DNA of 64,000 bases, taken from positions 71,521,999 through 71,585,998 of the forward strand of contig NC_086382.1 in assembly GCF_036588685.1 (NCBI RefSeq), read 5' to 3'. The notes beneath the pieces were generated by a model. That model did not search any database. It had not been told where the DNA came from and worked only from the letters and a program-made list of their open reading frames with translations. Below, one piece after another: positions 31,501 through 44,852 of the stretch. Every line of letters begins with the position of its first letter. Within the stretch, counting starts at the first letter, position 1. The stretch comes from Mytilus trossulus (lineage: Eukaryota > Mollusca > Bivalvia > Mytilida > Mytilidae). The position numbers and the translations under genes were made by a program.

Positions 31501-34500
31501 TAAATGGTACTGTAGTTATCACGCTGTCTACGTTTTCGAAGGTTCGCCTTTTATCTCATTTTGTCTCTACGACTTCAATACTAACATATCTATTACCTTT
31601 TTTTTTATATATATCTATTGTTTTCGTGACATTATCGATACGATACAGTTAATATACTAAAACAAATTTACCACAACAAAAAAATGAAATGAAAGAGTGA
31701 AGTATATTCGTCAAGCGCATGAGGGACCAAATTTATTTGGTATGGGGTTGTTACTTGCCAGCTTATTCATGTACACATCAAACGAATTTATATCTGAATC
31801 TGACCCCCTCAGTATTTCTAACGAAATGAAATAAACAAATAGTTGTATATAGTTGAACTCCTTTATAAAGAAAGTGACTATCTTTGATCTAGTAAATTTA
31901 AAATAACATATCTGATGTTAACCTGGTATAATCATTTGTTGTTACATCACCTAAATTACCATTGTCTTAGACCATCCGATCTATAAGATCATTTGATATA
32001 TACATCCATAAATGTGTATATTACTTGTGTCCATAATCTGAATTAGGAATATGCCTTTTACTTTTAAAAAACACGTCGGGTTTTCTATTCGATCTTTTGC
32101 CAGGTGAAACCAAAGACTTGAAAACTTCAAAGTAGGGTTTATATTCATTTGAATTGATGGTAACACATGCATGTGCTATATGCCTAGGACTTTTAACATT
32201 AACCCGCCATCATCATCAAAATCTTTTTCACAGTTTTGTGATGATCAATGTGCCTATGGATCATTTTCAAATTATTTGTTATTTTCTTATTGTTGAAACT
32301 GCAAGCCCTTTATGCATGTTATAGTTTGGGTTGACTTTGTAAAAGAACTTATAGAAACATATAGCGACATCTTGGGGATGTAATTTCAATTGAAACTTAA
32401 GAAATTACGTCGGCTTATGTATTTACCATGGTTTCATTTTTTTACTTTCTTAATATATTGCTGAAATGGACTCAATATATTCATGTTTCTTTGGTGTAGT
32501 TGATTTTTATTACATTCGGATTGGCTATTTTATTTCTTTCTATTCATTGCAATAATTAAATAAATCCAAAATCTTATTGTGTACTTCTTTGTGACTTACT
32601 TGTCTTCAATCCTCAGAATAGAATCAACGCCTTGAAGTCTATTATGCATGACTGATATGAAATATATTGACAACACCTCTCTGCTACATCTGGGTTGTAA
32701 TTAAGATGTCTACTAAATACGTAAATGAACACCAATTAATTCTTATATTTCATATACTCCAATACAAAGGAAACACAAAGCTTGCAGCTCGATATATAAA
32801 TATGTAGTTTGTGTATAGGTTTGAAAATATTTCCTCTGTCATTGTAATCGTTCAACCTTAAACATGTTAAAGGGGTATAAGCTGTCAAATTCTATTTACC
32901 GATTTGACTAAAATTTTCATATTCGATTTATAACATGCTAAAACGTATATTCAAGTTATAAACAGTCTGAAATTTAGTACGATGCATGTACTCGGTTATA
33001 TGTATCATGTGTTTCGTGTGTTTTTAAGCCTACATGCAATCTGATTAACCACTACTGTGACTTCGAAAGACTGCACACTGTCAAATAACCCGATATGAAC
33101 ATAACCATAGATATAAATAAAAAACGAAAGCTGAGATGACATCACTGCATCGTTCGAAGTTATAATCTAAATGTGAAAATAGCCCTTAGACTGACTAAAT
33201 CCACCATTTACTGATTAAAAGAATACATTAACAATGATATACAAGGAAGACCTCTGGATATTATATGCAGAATTAAGAGTACTTGATGTAGCAATGGCAA
33301 GAAACATGTGGTACTAAAATAGAATATAAATATGACATGAAAAGTAGGTATAAAATATAACGTTTAAACTGTCAGTGATGATTCTGGATATCCTTCATGT
33401 ACTTTTTATCGTGAAAATTGTGAGGTTAAAATATAGAATTTTCAGTTATGCCTTGTTTGGGTTGTCTTTACTACACACATGATCTCAACAAATGGAAGTG
33501 TTATAATTAGTTTACATGATTCTTTAAAAAATCTAAGTGCTAACTTATTTACTACAGTCCATAAACAGCCTTAAGTTTCTTCTGTGATGTAAACGTTTAA
33601 TGTGTCCGATTTCCTCAATATGCGTCGTGTTAATTTGACCTGTTGACACAACTTGTAATGCATTTCTGTTATTCAATGTTTTTTAATTTGTGTTTCATCA
33701 TGTGTCACTATTTTTAAGCATCAGCTTGAATAAGTATATAGTGCGACAATACATTTTCACCTCTGTACTTGTCGTTACATGTAATTAGTTAAGACACAAG
33801 AAATTCATATCCGTGATGATGAATGTAAACATTACAAACTATCAGAAAAGATCTATTTGAACTTGTTCCAGTTTTTGCTTTGAATGTTCGGTCACGTTAT
33901 GAATGACGTCTTAAAACTTTTCAAGGAAAAACTTTTCTTGTGGTCGGTACGGTTAACGTAACAATCTGATTCGTTTTCTATGGAGGCGTTTGGAAGTGAG
34001 GAAAAGAACTGATTTTGAGCAACACAAAAGAGACAAACTAGACAGATCGTGTCTACAATTTAGTATCAGGCTGATATTAATAAAGACAACAGTATTATAC
34101 CGCTATAAAAGCAACGGAACATCTGAACACTGAACTACAACAAAAACAATCGAAACATAGAAGAAACGGACTATTTGATAATAACTGCCATATAAAGTGG
34201 ATATGAGTTTATAAAGTCATGACCACTGATTCAGTCCACGGGAAAATCTTTTTCATATGTTTTCCATTTTTTTTCATATGTTCAAAACTTGTTTTTTTTA
34301 TGTCAAGCCTAAATTAACTTTTAGAATGTTCAAACATACGAAAAACATATGTTGCAATTTTTTCTATGTAGCATCATTAAAAAATAACTCGAAATCAATA
34401 TCATCGGAGGGAAAGAAAAAACCTATTTCTTAGTTAAGGGACGGAATGGTTAAAGCCATGGACCGAGGACAAAGATAAATAATGAGAGGCAATAGTTTTT

Positions 34501-35783
34501 TACCGATGTTCAAGTTTCATGAATCTAATTTTATTACACACAAGTAAATTTTAATTAACACGATCTGTGCCCTGAAAAACTTATGAAAACCATTATTAGT
34601 TTACTTAACATACAAAATAATGATGATACAAAAAATATATTCCATTACATACAATTATGCTTTGAATCTTTGTAACTTTATTCATTTAACCTTGATTTGA
34701 TATTCTGTCATACATAATATATATTTATGTATGTGATGTAATATCATGTTAATGCGGAGGGAGACATTATTATACTTGTATTGATTTTCCTGATTTAATA
34801 AAAACTTGAAAACTTGACAAACCAAAAGCATTATACAGGTACATTTCGCTCATGTGACATGGGATTCACATCAAACGACCTTATATATGAAACCAACGTA
34901 ACAAAAGGTCATGCGAATTGTATGTGAACTAGGATTACCATGGACCTCAGGTCAAATTATTAACGTGAAATTCGCGTAAACATTAACTGATTTCATGAGC
35001 GTTCGATTTATAAGCTTGTTTGAGGCAAGTTAGAATGGATAAAGTGAGATCTGTTATGATAGTTATATGTAACTTTTTAAATGCAAACTTTCAGAAAGGT
35101 TTAGGTTGAGTATTTGCAACGGTCAATAATTGATGGTGTCAAATAAATTTTGGGTTATTTCTATGGAAACTAGGATTTTGATTTATGTAATCCCTTTAGT
35201 GTGATCATACGCTAATAGTTATCAACAGGAAATGAACTTTAACGATTGGGTAGAGGTTTATTAAGTATGTTCTCCTGCAATAGGATAAGGGGTGGGGTAT
35301 TGAGTGTTAAAACATTGCTATCGTCAAGTATGTCATAGATATAAAAATATTTATGAAATGATAAGGTATTGTTACACCACTGTCCAAGGATACAGGAAGG
35401 GTTTGTGTCTTCAAACATGTAACCCTGCCGCCTCATTTTACGTGTACCTCTCCCAAGTCAGCTGTCTGCAGTTAAGTGGTTGCTTTTATCATATTTGTTT
35501 TTCGTCTATTGTTTTGCATAAATTAGTTTATGCTGTGCCGTTACTCCACTTTCCCACCTAAGCGAAGGGTTTGCGCCTTCAAACATGTTGAACCTTGACG
35601 AATTTTAAAAGTGCATGTCCGAAGTCATGAGCATGTAGTTCAGTGGTTATCTTTTGTTCATGTTATATTTGTTTTATGTGAATTGTTTTGTTGTGAATTA
35701 GGCCGTTAGTTTTTTAAATTGTATTGTTTTACATTTTTAATGTTGGGGCCTTTTATAGCTGACTAACTACTGTAACTTCAGAA

Positions 35784-35845
35784 ATTATTGCGTGCATTTA
35801 TTATTGCGTGCATTTATTATTGCGTGCATTTATTATTGCGATTTT
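35784..35845 (+). repeat. 16-bp tandem repeat
   Basis: Three exact copies of ATTATTGCGTGCATTT (35784-35831) plus a partial fourth. A looser repeat of 'TTTTTTACTTAAATGCGATTT' type follows at 35847-35895. Simple-repeat behaviour; no coding role. Confidence 0.85.
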
Positions 35846-36737
35846 GTAATTTTTTACTTAAATGCGATTTGTTATTTTTTACTTAAATGCGATTTTATAT
35901 TTTATAATTTTGAGAAAAATCCTGTTTATTTCATTACAAATATTTCAAACTGCAAGTTTAAATTATTGTGCTTACAACTCTGTCACATTTTTCGCTGAAT
36001 GTACAGTATTATGTATGGGAATTCCTCATTGTTTAATACCATACATTTGCCTCCCTTTGCTTACATCGAATTGTTTTGAACTTTGTAGGATAGTTGTCTC
36101 ATTGTCTTACCGCATACCTAATACGTATACAGAACAACGATATAACTTAAACAATGAGCAAAACCTAAACTACAAAAGTTCAAGGTAAGACTAACAATTC
36201 GAAAGAGAAAACCAACGTCGATTTTTATGCAGAAACAATAAATCAAATATAGTAGACAGTAACTAACGAAAATCACTGGATTGCACTTTATAACTTTAGG
36301 GAGACAGTTAAAGAATGTTGCAATTTTAAACATATTCATTAACTCTAAACTCTCCCGTCTAACCTGTTTCAACTCAACAATAGCACAAACTGATAAAACA
36401 TAGTTTGAAATGGGTTACCTTGTCAAATTGACACGAAATACAAAACAAAATTAAAAAAAGACAAACAGGTCCTGATTAATGAAAACCCGTTATTTACGAA
36501 AGAAAGTCTCAAATCAAATCAGCACACAATCAACAGAAGCAGGGTTTGTTTTATATAGAATGATAAAATAATGTACAATAGGACATTAAATTGCAAGAAA
36601 TGACGGTAATTCTAATGAATCTATCTTGTATGACCTGAAGTGGAACTTTCCTTATATATCATGTACTGTGTTACGACGCTAGATACAAACTGACGTAGAA
36701 AAGAAACACCCGACCATCGAAAGCTTTATTATGTAGA

Positions 36738-36905
36738 GCCTAGGTGGTCAGTGGTCTAGCACTTCGGGCCTGGTGCAAGGCGATTTGGTGCCACGATATA
36801 TCAGTAACAGGAGATCGAGACAGGGTAGAACAAATTATTTGCATCGGCAAATTGTCAGATCTAACATTGTTGGGCAGGTACTTAACAACAGATGACTGAT
36901 ATTCA
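36738..36905 (+). repeat. tRNA-derived SINE-like unit
   Basis: GAGCCTAGGTGGTCAGTGGT resembles a pol III A box and GGAGATCGAGACAGG a degraded B box. The body 'CAAATTGTCAGATCTAACAT' and 'TGTTGGG' with an AT tail match a mussel SINE-type repeat I recognise. Confidence 0.55.
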
Positions 36906-37976
36906 ATATATATTATATCTAAAACTAGACTTGTGGGATTAATGCCAAAAAAAGGTTGCTCTATTTAAAAGTTTAACTTAGTGTATTGCCATCTATCATG
37001 ATGATATATTGACTAGTATATAAATAATTAAAGTCTTATTTTGTCCGGTTGTCGTCTGATTGGCGTACATAAAATATGAGACTTCACATATCACCAACTA
37101 CATGATAGTAATAATTAACATGTTCCAAAATTTGATAAAGTTAGCTTTTAAAATTTAAATCTTTAAACAATTGCTTTATTTTTTATTTTTTTGTAGGGGG
37201 TTGAACTGAAAATATTCAAAAATAATTTTTCAACAAGGAATAAACATGATATATTAGTAATCAGTGCACCGACGAATCAATTGAAAAACGGTGTGATCAA
37301 TATTTTATATACTTATTACCTAACTAAAGTCTGCAATGTGATTTTTATGCAAAAGTTAACCGTGATTACATGATAAATATAGCACATTATATTCCGGGTC
37401 TAATTATATCCTTTATTTTTTTTACTGAAAATACACAGTTCAAAAAAGAGAAAATAAAAGTAAAATTCGATAACAGTTTGTGAGAAGCAAAGAGTTTATA
37501 TAACCTAATTGTTAGAAGTAAGGATTTAGGTAGCAACTACGAAAATTCTGGCAAGATGTAAGCTAAACTTTTGGTACTTTATAGGACAACGAAATCAATA
37601 GTTTGTTAATTTGAAAACGTTGAAGGTAAGGAATCGATTATACTAGATATAATGTTAAAAACAATACTCACAATGACTAAAAATACATAAAAGTTCAATT
37701 TCACAATCATTTTGATTACTGTTTCTTATCACACGATATGCAGATAGACATTTTAAATAATATGACACATAGACAAAAGACAAATTTAATTTTGAAAGCT
37801 TAACAAAAGTTTTACCAGGAAACAGAAGCAATATAATATTGGCGCACGCTCTGTTTTCTATATATGTATATGATGATGAATGTGTGTGGGTGCGTGTGTA
37901 TGTTTTGTATGCGATGAAATGATATTAAATCGAAATTCAAATTTAATTGATAATGATGACTTTACAAAATTACAGG

Positions 37977-40900
37977 ATGAGTTCTAGTAAGCTGTTAGTA
38001 GTTGCTATTGATTTTGGTACGACGTACAGTGGATATGCTTTCTCTTACATAAGTCAAAGGGAGAAAGTGTACACATATAATTGGAGTAAAGGTATCACAC
38101 AGACTCCTAAAACCCCAACCAGCATTTTGTTTACGCCTAGGAAGGACTTTCGTTCCTTTGGTTATGAAGCAGAAGAAGAGTACGCAAGGCTATCACAGCT
38201 TAAGGAGAACAGAGAGTGGTACTTCTTCAAACGGTTTAAACTAACACTGTACAAAAATGAAGTAAGAAAGTTATAGAAAACAGATATATACAAACGACAA
38301 AGACTTTTCAGCAAGATTTCAGCAAAACAAATGCTACCAAATTAGGCGAAACAATGAATGATATAACGCTTTGTCAATATACTATATTTGTGCTAGTGTA
38401 TATCATCTTTAAGTATTAATGCCAACTAGAAATCGATATAGTCGGTCCAAAAACTCCTCATTTCATAGGTATAGTTTTAAAGCTTTTCCGGTATGAATGA
38501 TTATTTTCTACCTTTTCAACTTTTGGCGTTTGAAGCTTTGAAAAATGTTGTTCTTTAACTTAATGCTTAGCCGTGTCAAATTTTTTCTAGATCTGTCTAC
38601 ATCAGTCTCACAACCAAATATCAAGAGTAAAATAACGATCGCAACCTGCAATGGAAATTCAAAACGACAAGTCCTTTATAAAATGGTGCAATCAAAAGCG
38701 CAACACATCTAACGAATGGATAACAACTGTCATATTCTTGACTTGGTATTGTGGATTTAACCTGGATTTGTAGTTAGTTAAACCTCTCACTTATGCATAA
38801 ATTACATTATACTGACATCAATGTGTGAGCAAACAAAACAATCATAAAAGATAAAAAAAAAAGTCAAATATAGGGAAAAAGTAGTCAACATTGTAAGATA
38901 ATTTGTATCACTATTAACAGAAAAACAAACAAAAAACATCAAAAAACTGTGTCCATAAAGGAACACAAAATGGCATAAAGACAAAGTGAATCAGCAAAAA
39001 ATTAAAGACAATAATTCAAAGTTGAACATTAATTAAAACAATATGAATACCACTATTTTTTTTTATATTTGTATTTAAAAGTAAAGATAAAAAATCTACT
39101 ATTAAATTCATATGATTTAAAGTATAATACAACTACTAGTAAATGCATAGTATTTATTGTCAAGATAGGAAAATACATAAAATAACACCATGACGAACTC
39201 GATCCCAATTTTATATTTCTGTACGTGTTTATAAATGAAAAAAAAAACATTTTATTTATGTAGTTTTTGTTTAAACGTCGATAAAATCATGTGACGCGCA
39301 GTTTATATTTCGTTTGTATGTCCTAGTGAACTGTCGTAAATTCATGGGAGATGTCCGTTGATATTCAGCTGTTTACATGTTGTAATATACTGAAAGACTT
39401 TAAAAACGCAACACTCATTTTGTTGTTTATATTTATGAAATCTTGTGTGATTCTCTTACAATAATTTTCATGCTTATCATACTTCTTTCTCTTTACAAAA
39501 AATCAAAATCTGACTTACCTGTGGTTATTGAACATATCGAATTTAAAAAAAATAAAAAATTTGGAACCCATGAAAGATTGTTTCAGTTTTATTTATGCTT
39601 TGTGAAACAGTTCTTTCAATTCTTTGCCTCACTCAAACCAGTTAGAAATGGTTGCATCTCCAGTTTGCCAAGACTGAGAAATAAAAAAAAATGAATCAGC
39701 CCTTAAGAATACTGCAAACAAGAAAATATAAACGTGATGCAACCATACTCGTCTGACTGTCCTTCCAACAACGTTACAAGTATACAATATTTGTTGCTGA
39801 CAATCAATGAAGTGATCAACGTGTAGTGACAATGAAACGTCAACAGAATTTTATTATGTCGTACGGCCGCAACGCCAACTGCTAATCAAATTGCGTACAG
39901 ATTGCGAAAGCCAAATTGCGTACAGATTCATGCCATAAATATTTCACGTCAAATGAACTGCCAAAGAATCGACTGAAGGAAAATCTTTAAAGCCCTCAAG
40001 TTCCAACTGCATGATTGCCAAAACAAATCAATGGGTTTAACAAATGCAAAATCAGAAGGCGTTTAACAGAACCAAAACATTTCAGACAGAATTTGTTGAC
40101 CTTTCTGACAACCATTTTGGCGTTTTTAACATGCAGTCATCGCTTTTGACGCACATTCATTCAAAAATAACAAAATGATAATCTAGTGTTGCGTTTCTTT
40201 AGTCGGTAGGTATATATTGTAATATTCATTTATGTATTTATCTATCATGATAGTTCGTGCATTTATTTGTACTGTATTCCTATCACGCGGTACTTTTGAT
40301 AAAAAAATATTTTTTTGGGTAGCCATAACACTAAGTTCAACCCCTACAAAGTCAGCAACATGACAATTGTTTCAAATAAAAAACAATCTGTATTTTGACG
40401 TTTGTTTTATGCATTTGAGTTTATCTGTTGCTTCTATTGTTTTCCTGTATTAGTTTACCTCCGTTTTAATTGGTAACCCATATTTGTTTTCTCTTAGTCG
40501 ATTTGTGACTATCGAACGGTTGTATACTACTGCTGCCATTTTTGTCGAGCCTTCGACTTAATTAAGTCGAAAAGGCGAGACTAAGCGATCCTACATTCCG
40601 TCGTCGTCGTTGTCGTCGGCGGCGTCCATAAATATTCACTCTGTGGTTAAAGTTTTTCAAATTTTAATAACTTTCTTAAACCATCTTGGGTTTGTACCAA
40701 ACTTAGACAGAAGCTTATGTATGATGAGAAAATAGTATCCAGAAGTAAATTTTGTAAAAAGATAACTCCATTTTTTCTGTATTTTACTTTTAAATGGACT
40801 TAGATTTTCTTCCAGTTAACATTACATAGAGTCTGCAGTTAGAGTTTTCAAAACATTTATTAGATTCATTAACTATCCTAGATTTTTCCCAAGCTTGGAC

Positions 40901-43900
40901 AGGTGCTTCTTACAATCATATGATAGTATCAAGAGGAATATATTTTATTGATATTTTACCTCATTTTTGTTGAGCCTGTGATTTACAGCAAAAGTAGGCG
41001 AGACACTTGGTTCGGCGGAACCCTTGTAAATTTTTAATGTACTTACTGGATCCATTCATATTTTGAACTGATAACATAAATGTGACTTTCAAACACCCGT
41101 CTTTCACTTTTATTACATTCCCCAACCTTACCTTCAGAAATATGTTAGTTTTCTATCATTTAAAACAAGTGATCGAGGCAGTCATAAGGAAGTTATCTCC
41201 TTTAAAATTAGCATCTCTTAGTTCAACGTACTGACGTGTCATACATTGAATGTATCTTATTTTAGAATTACTTAAAGTTATAAGAAACCTCAAATAAAAA
41301 AAAAATAATGCATATGTTTTTTATAACTCAATGGATAGTTTTCATTATAAAACTTATGTACATATGCTTTTTTCTGAAGAAAAATCTTTAATTTATTCAT
41401 ATTTAGAAAAAAGTTTACTTTATTTTAATTGCTTGCTTCCAGCAAGCAATTCCCCCGACATATTTTCCGTATGCAAAGTGACCTCTGTGTGACCCACCTC
41501 GTAAAAATCCGGTGATCATAATACGCTTGGATGTCATTAAAATAAACTATTATCTGAATTTACATGTTAAACACGTGCTCAATTTCCATGCTTTTTGTTG
41601 ATTTTATGTCGATTGTTGACAAACAGGTTACAATCGTTAAACTTCGGATTCAAAACACGAACTTTAATTACCTGCCATATTTTCACACCAACACTGGCCG
41701 ATTGAAAAAAAATTGACGATTATACGAAATTTACACGAAAAAAAAAGAGAAATTCGTGCACAGAAGACTAAGTTTATGATGTTTGTATGGATTGGTTCAA
41801 GAATTGGAAGAACATTATTTTTCACCGGTCACTCGTTTCTTATGACTTTAAATCAAATTGATTTGTTGTTTAATAATTGTACGATAAAAGGTGACCTTAT
41901 GTGACTTAATGTGGAATTCTACTGCAATTCTAAAGATGGCATAAAATTCATTTTTTTCCAGGATTTAAACGAAAAAACGAATATCAGAGATTGCACTGAC
42001 AAAGACATGCTAGCCATTGAAGTGTTTAGTGGTGGAATACATTATTTGAAAGACCATTTGCTCACTCATTTTAAAGAACGTATTCCACATTTGCGTGAAG
42101 GTGATATCCACTGGGTACTTACAGTTCCTGCGATCTGGGACGAGGCTGCTAAAAAGTTTATGCGCAAATCCGCTGAAAAGGTATGTTATTTATGTGAATC
42201 CATGTAATCAACAGATTTATGTTGGTCATTTGCTTGTCTTTCTGAAAGCAAAACAAACTGATTTCAAAGGTTACGATAAAAAAGACGGATATGTAATTTG
42301 TTATGTTGGAATTTCCGACTGATTATTTATATTCTTCAAAGTGAGTCGCATTGAATCAACAGCCTAATATAGAGATTTAAACAGATATTCTGAAACAAGA
42401 CATGGTTGTTTTTTAACATGAAAAGGATCCACTATTTAGACCAGACCAGACACCTGTCTGTTTTTAATTTGCTATGTTTATTTGCGTACTATTGTATCTC
42501 TTTTGGTATTTTTTAGCCATTTTTGCCAGTTTATTGTGGAATTTTGCATCTCTTTTTCAGCACTTACAAAGGTTTTTGTATGCAATACTACTCATAGAAT
42601 GTTGTTGTGATTGGCCTATATCAAAGCTGTATACAATAACGTGTCGGTCCACTTTCTAAATCTAGAGATATTGTGCATTGTTGAATATGTCTCTAGTATA
42701 TATAAGACTTTTATCTTGTATTATCCAACCTATTTTTATTCTTACTTTTTATTCCAAACTTGGTTTTGCTGAAAGCAGCATCCCATGATAGATGACATTC
42801 TGAAAATTCAGTTATTTTTTTAACATCAAAATTAAATTAAAAAACGATTCTAGTTCAGCAAGTAATGTTTATATTGTTTAATTTTACAAAAAAAAACACC
42901 AAAATATGGAAAGTAAAAACAAATAAAGCTCAACATTTTGTTAAATTCTATAAGAAATAAATATTCACATTTTTTTTCCAAGAGCTATTTTTTTTAAACT
43001 TTAGGCTGGCATACCGGGAAGCAGATTAACATTAGCATTGGAACCAGAATGCGCTGCACTTTACTGTCAGTTAGGTGATCCTAGATCAGGTCTTTCACCG
43101 ATGAAACCTGGTGCCAAGTTTTTACTGTTAGACTGTGGAGGTAGGTATAAAAATTATCTAATTTCCAAAACCTGAAAGAACATTATGTAATTTGATAAAT
43201 TATTCGAAGTTTTATAATTATATAACATTTTGTGTTATGTGTTTGTTGTACAGCATTACATATGGAACAGAAGAGTCAATTGCTTTGACGAAAATACATT
43301 TACAGAAGCAAGAGGAGAAGAATTTGAAAAATGTCATACAGATGTTTTTATTGGCAAATAATAAAAATTAAATAACAGATTTGCTGCATCTTAAGTTTTT
43401 TCCTCGGTTTGATAAATTCTGCCAATGAAAGAAATGAAAAGATAAGGAAAACATTACCAACAAAAGAAGACTAGAAAACTAAAGGAATAATACACAACAA
43501 TAAACAAACATCTGAAGAAAACCAAAAAAAAAAGCAGTCCCAAATTTATGCCGAATTAAGGGTTCGTAACGAACACCTTACGCTGTTGTACTCATATTCG
43601 ATATTTGTTTAAAGTCAAGCATACATAAGCAAACAATCAATTGAAAAGCGAACTAATCTAATGACAAAGGGCAAATTTGTGCATAAAAACAAATTCAATG
43701 ACTTCTTATCTATAGCCGTTATAAAAAAATATGATCAATAAAAAAAAAATATATGATCATTTCAAGAGCAGTAGCAGAAAAACAAAATCAATGATTTACA
43801 TTCATCAGCAGGGCTATGTGGTGGTATAAGCTAAATTAAGATATGTCACTGTATTTTCAGGGGGCACTGTTGATATTACAGTTCATGAAGTACGCTATGA

Positions 43901-44852
43901 AAATTCTCTGAAAGAAATACACAGAGCCTCTGGAGGACCGTGGGGTGGAATAAAAGTTGATGACGCCTTTCAGGAACATTTACTAGAGTTGTTTGGGTTT
44001 GATCGTATAGCTTCACTCCCAAAACATGAAGTCATAGAGTTGGAAAGAAGTTTTGAGTTACTGAAGAAAAATGTAAACACAGAAGATAAAACTTACCATA
44101 TGCAACTTCCTTTAATCTTACGTCAGTCAGCAGAGCCTGGAACACTTGTTGCTGGAAAACTGCGTCTTAGTTCTAGAGTAGTTAAGGCTTTTTTTGAGAG
44201 GCCAACTGAACATATATGCCGCAAAATTCAAGAAATATTACTCTCCTTGAGACAACTCGACTTGGATACCATACTTTTGGTTGGAGGATTTGCTGAAAGC
44301 AAGTTACTCCAAGAAAAAGTTCAATTGAAATTTCCAACATTGAAAGTGTTAAAACCGAATGAACCGAGTGCAGCTGTCATTAAAGGTGCTGTTGAATTCG
44401 GTCATTGTCCAGAGAAGGTTCGTTTCCGTATGTCTCCTTATACATATGGTGTTGATACAGTTGCCCCTTTCCGTCATGGGAAAGATCCTTTCAGTAAGTA
44501 TAGGGAAATTAATGGTGAGGCGTATTGCGACGATATTTTTCACGTTCATGTGAAGAAAAACCAGTCGGTTGAAACAGACACTGAAATATCAAACGAAGAC
44601 TACAACCCAATGACACAAGGACAAACAGATATGAACTTCAAAGTTGCAACTTCCGATTCATTAAGCCCCACATATATCGATGACCCGGGAAACAGAATCA
44701 TAGGGAGCTTTGATGTTCAAATCCCTCATGCATTTGCCAGTTTACAAAGATATGTCAATGTAAAGATGATATTTCGCGGTACCGAAATTGAAGTTGAGGC
44801 AAAAGATGCACATACTAAGCAAAAATATAAGTCTGCATTTAGATTTAACTAA
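37977..44852 (+). CDS. HSPA12-like Hsp70 family protein, copy 2 (4 coding exons)
   Basis: Coding exons: 37977-38261, 41962-42180, 43005-43140 and 43861-44852 (1632 nt, 543 aa; phases 0, 0, 1, as in copy 1). All nucleotide-binding motifs are present: VAIDFGTTYSGYAFS, LLDCGGGTVDITVHEV and ILLVGGFAESK, then MSPYTYGVDTVAPF. The ATG sits one base after the acceptor AAATTACAG. An in-frame ATG at 37947 lies upstream of that acceptor and is probably intronic. Exon 2 has one extra codon relative to copy 1 (RIPHLREGD against RIPMRDAD). Intron 1 is large (3.7 kb) because of two transposon insertions. Poly(A) signal AATAAA at 44950-44955. It looks functional; substrate unknown. Confidence 0.9.
38688..38800 (-). 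repeat. Dispersed repeat family D, inverted copy
   Basis: Contains the complement of family D: 'CGAATGGATAACAACTGTCA' and TTTAACCTGGATTTGTAG, then AAACCTCTCACTTATG. A paralogous copy is at about 60918-60980. The repeat was therefore already present in intron 1 before that segment was duplicated. Confidence 0.65.
39390..40207. mobile_element. DNA transposon remnant in intron 1 of HSPA12-like copy 2
   Basis: The ends ACTTTAAAAACGCAACACT and AGTGTTGCGTTTCTTTAGT are imperfect inverted complements, with TA next to both outer ends. The paralogous segment at about 61590 lacks this ~820 bp, passing directly from TTTACATGTTGTGATGTA to TTGTTATATTCATT. The interior has no intact transposase. Size, TIR and TA target suggest a Tc1/mariner-like remnant, but the family is unproven. 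Confidence 0.65.
40544..41029. mobile_element. 486-bp insertion with ATTTTT duplication in HSPA12-like copy 2 intron 1
   Basis: Begins GTCGAGCCTTCGACTTAATT and ends GGCGAGACACTTGGTTCGGC...TTGTAA. ATTTTT occurs on both sides (40538-40543 and 41030-41035). The paralogous segment near 61950 reads straight through as TTGCCATTTTTAATGTACTT with a single ATTTTT, so it is the empty site. Non-coding. Confidence 0.8.

Larger units (their letters stand above)
31501..37976. other. Intergenic part of HSPA12 tandem unit 1
   Basis: 3' flank and spacer between copies 1 and 2. Blocks at about 31980-32240 and 33270-33780 are visibly homologous, in the same order, to about 45260-45590 and 48920-49420 downstream of copy 2. 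Shared strings include TTTTCAGTTATGCCTT and CAATACATTTTCAC-type sequence. This marks a segmental duplication of gene plus spacer. The spacer also holds a 16-bp tandem repeat (35784-35845) and a SINE-like unit (36738-36905). I see no other gene. Confidence 0.65.

Noticed and set aside
37947-37976. Upstream in-frame ATG for HSPA12 copy 2
   Set aside because: An acceptor AAATTACAG separates it from the conserved MSSSKL start, which is shared by all three copies.
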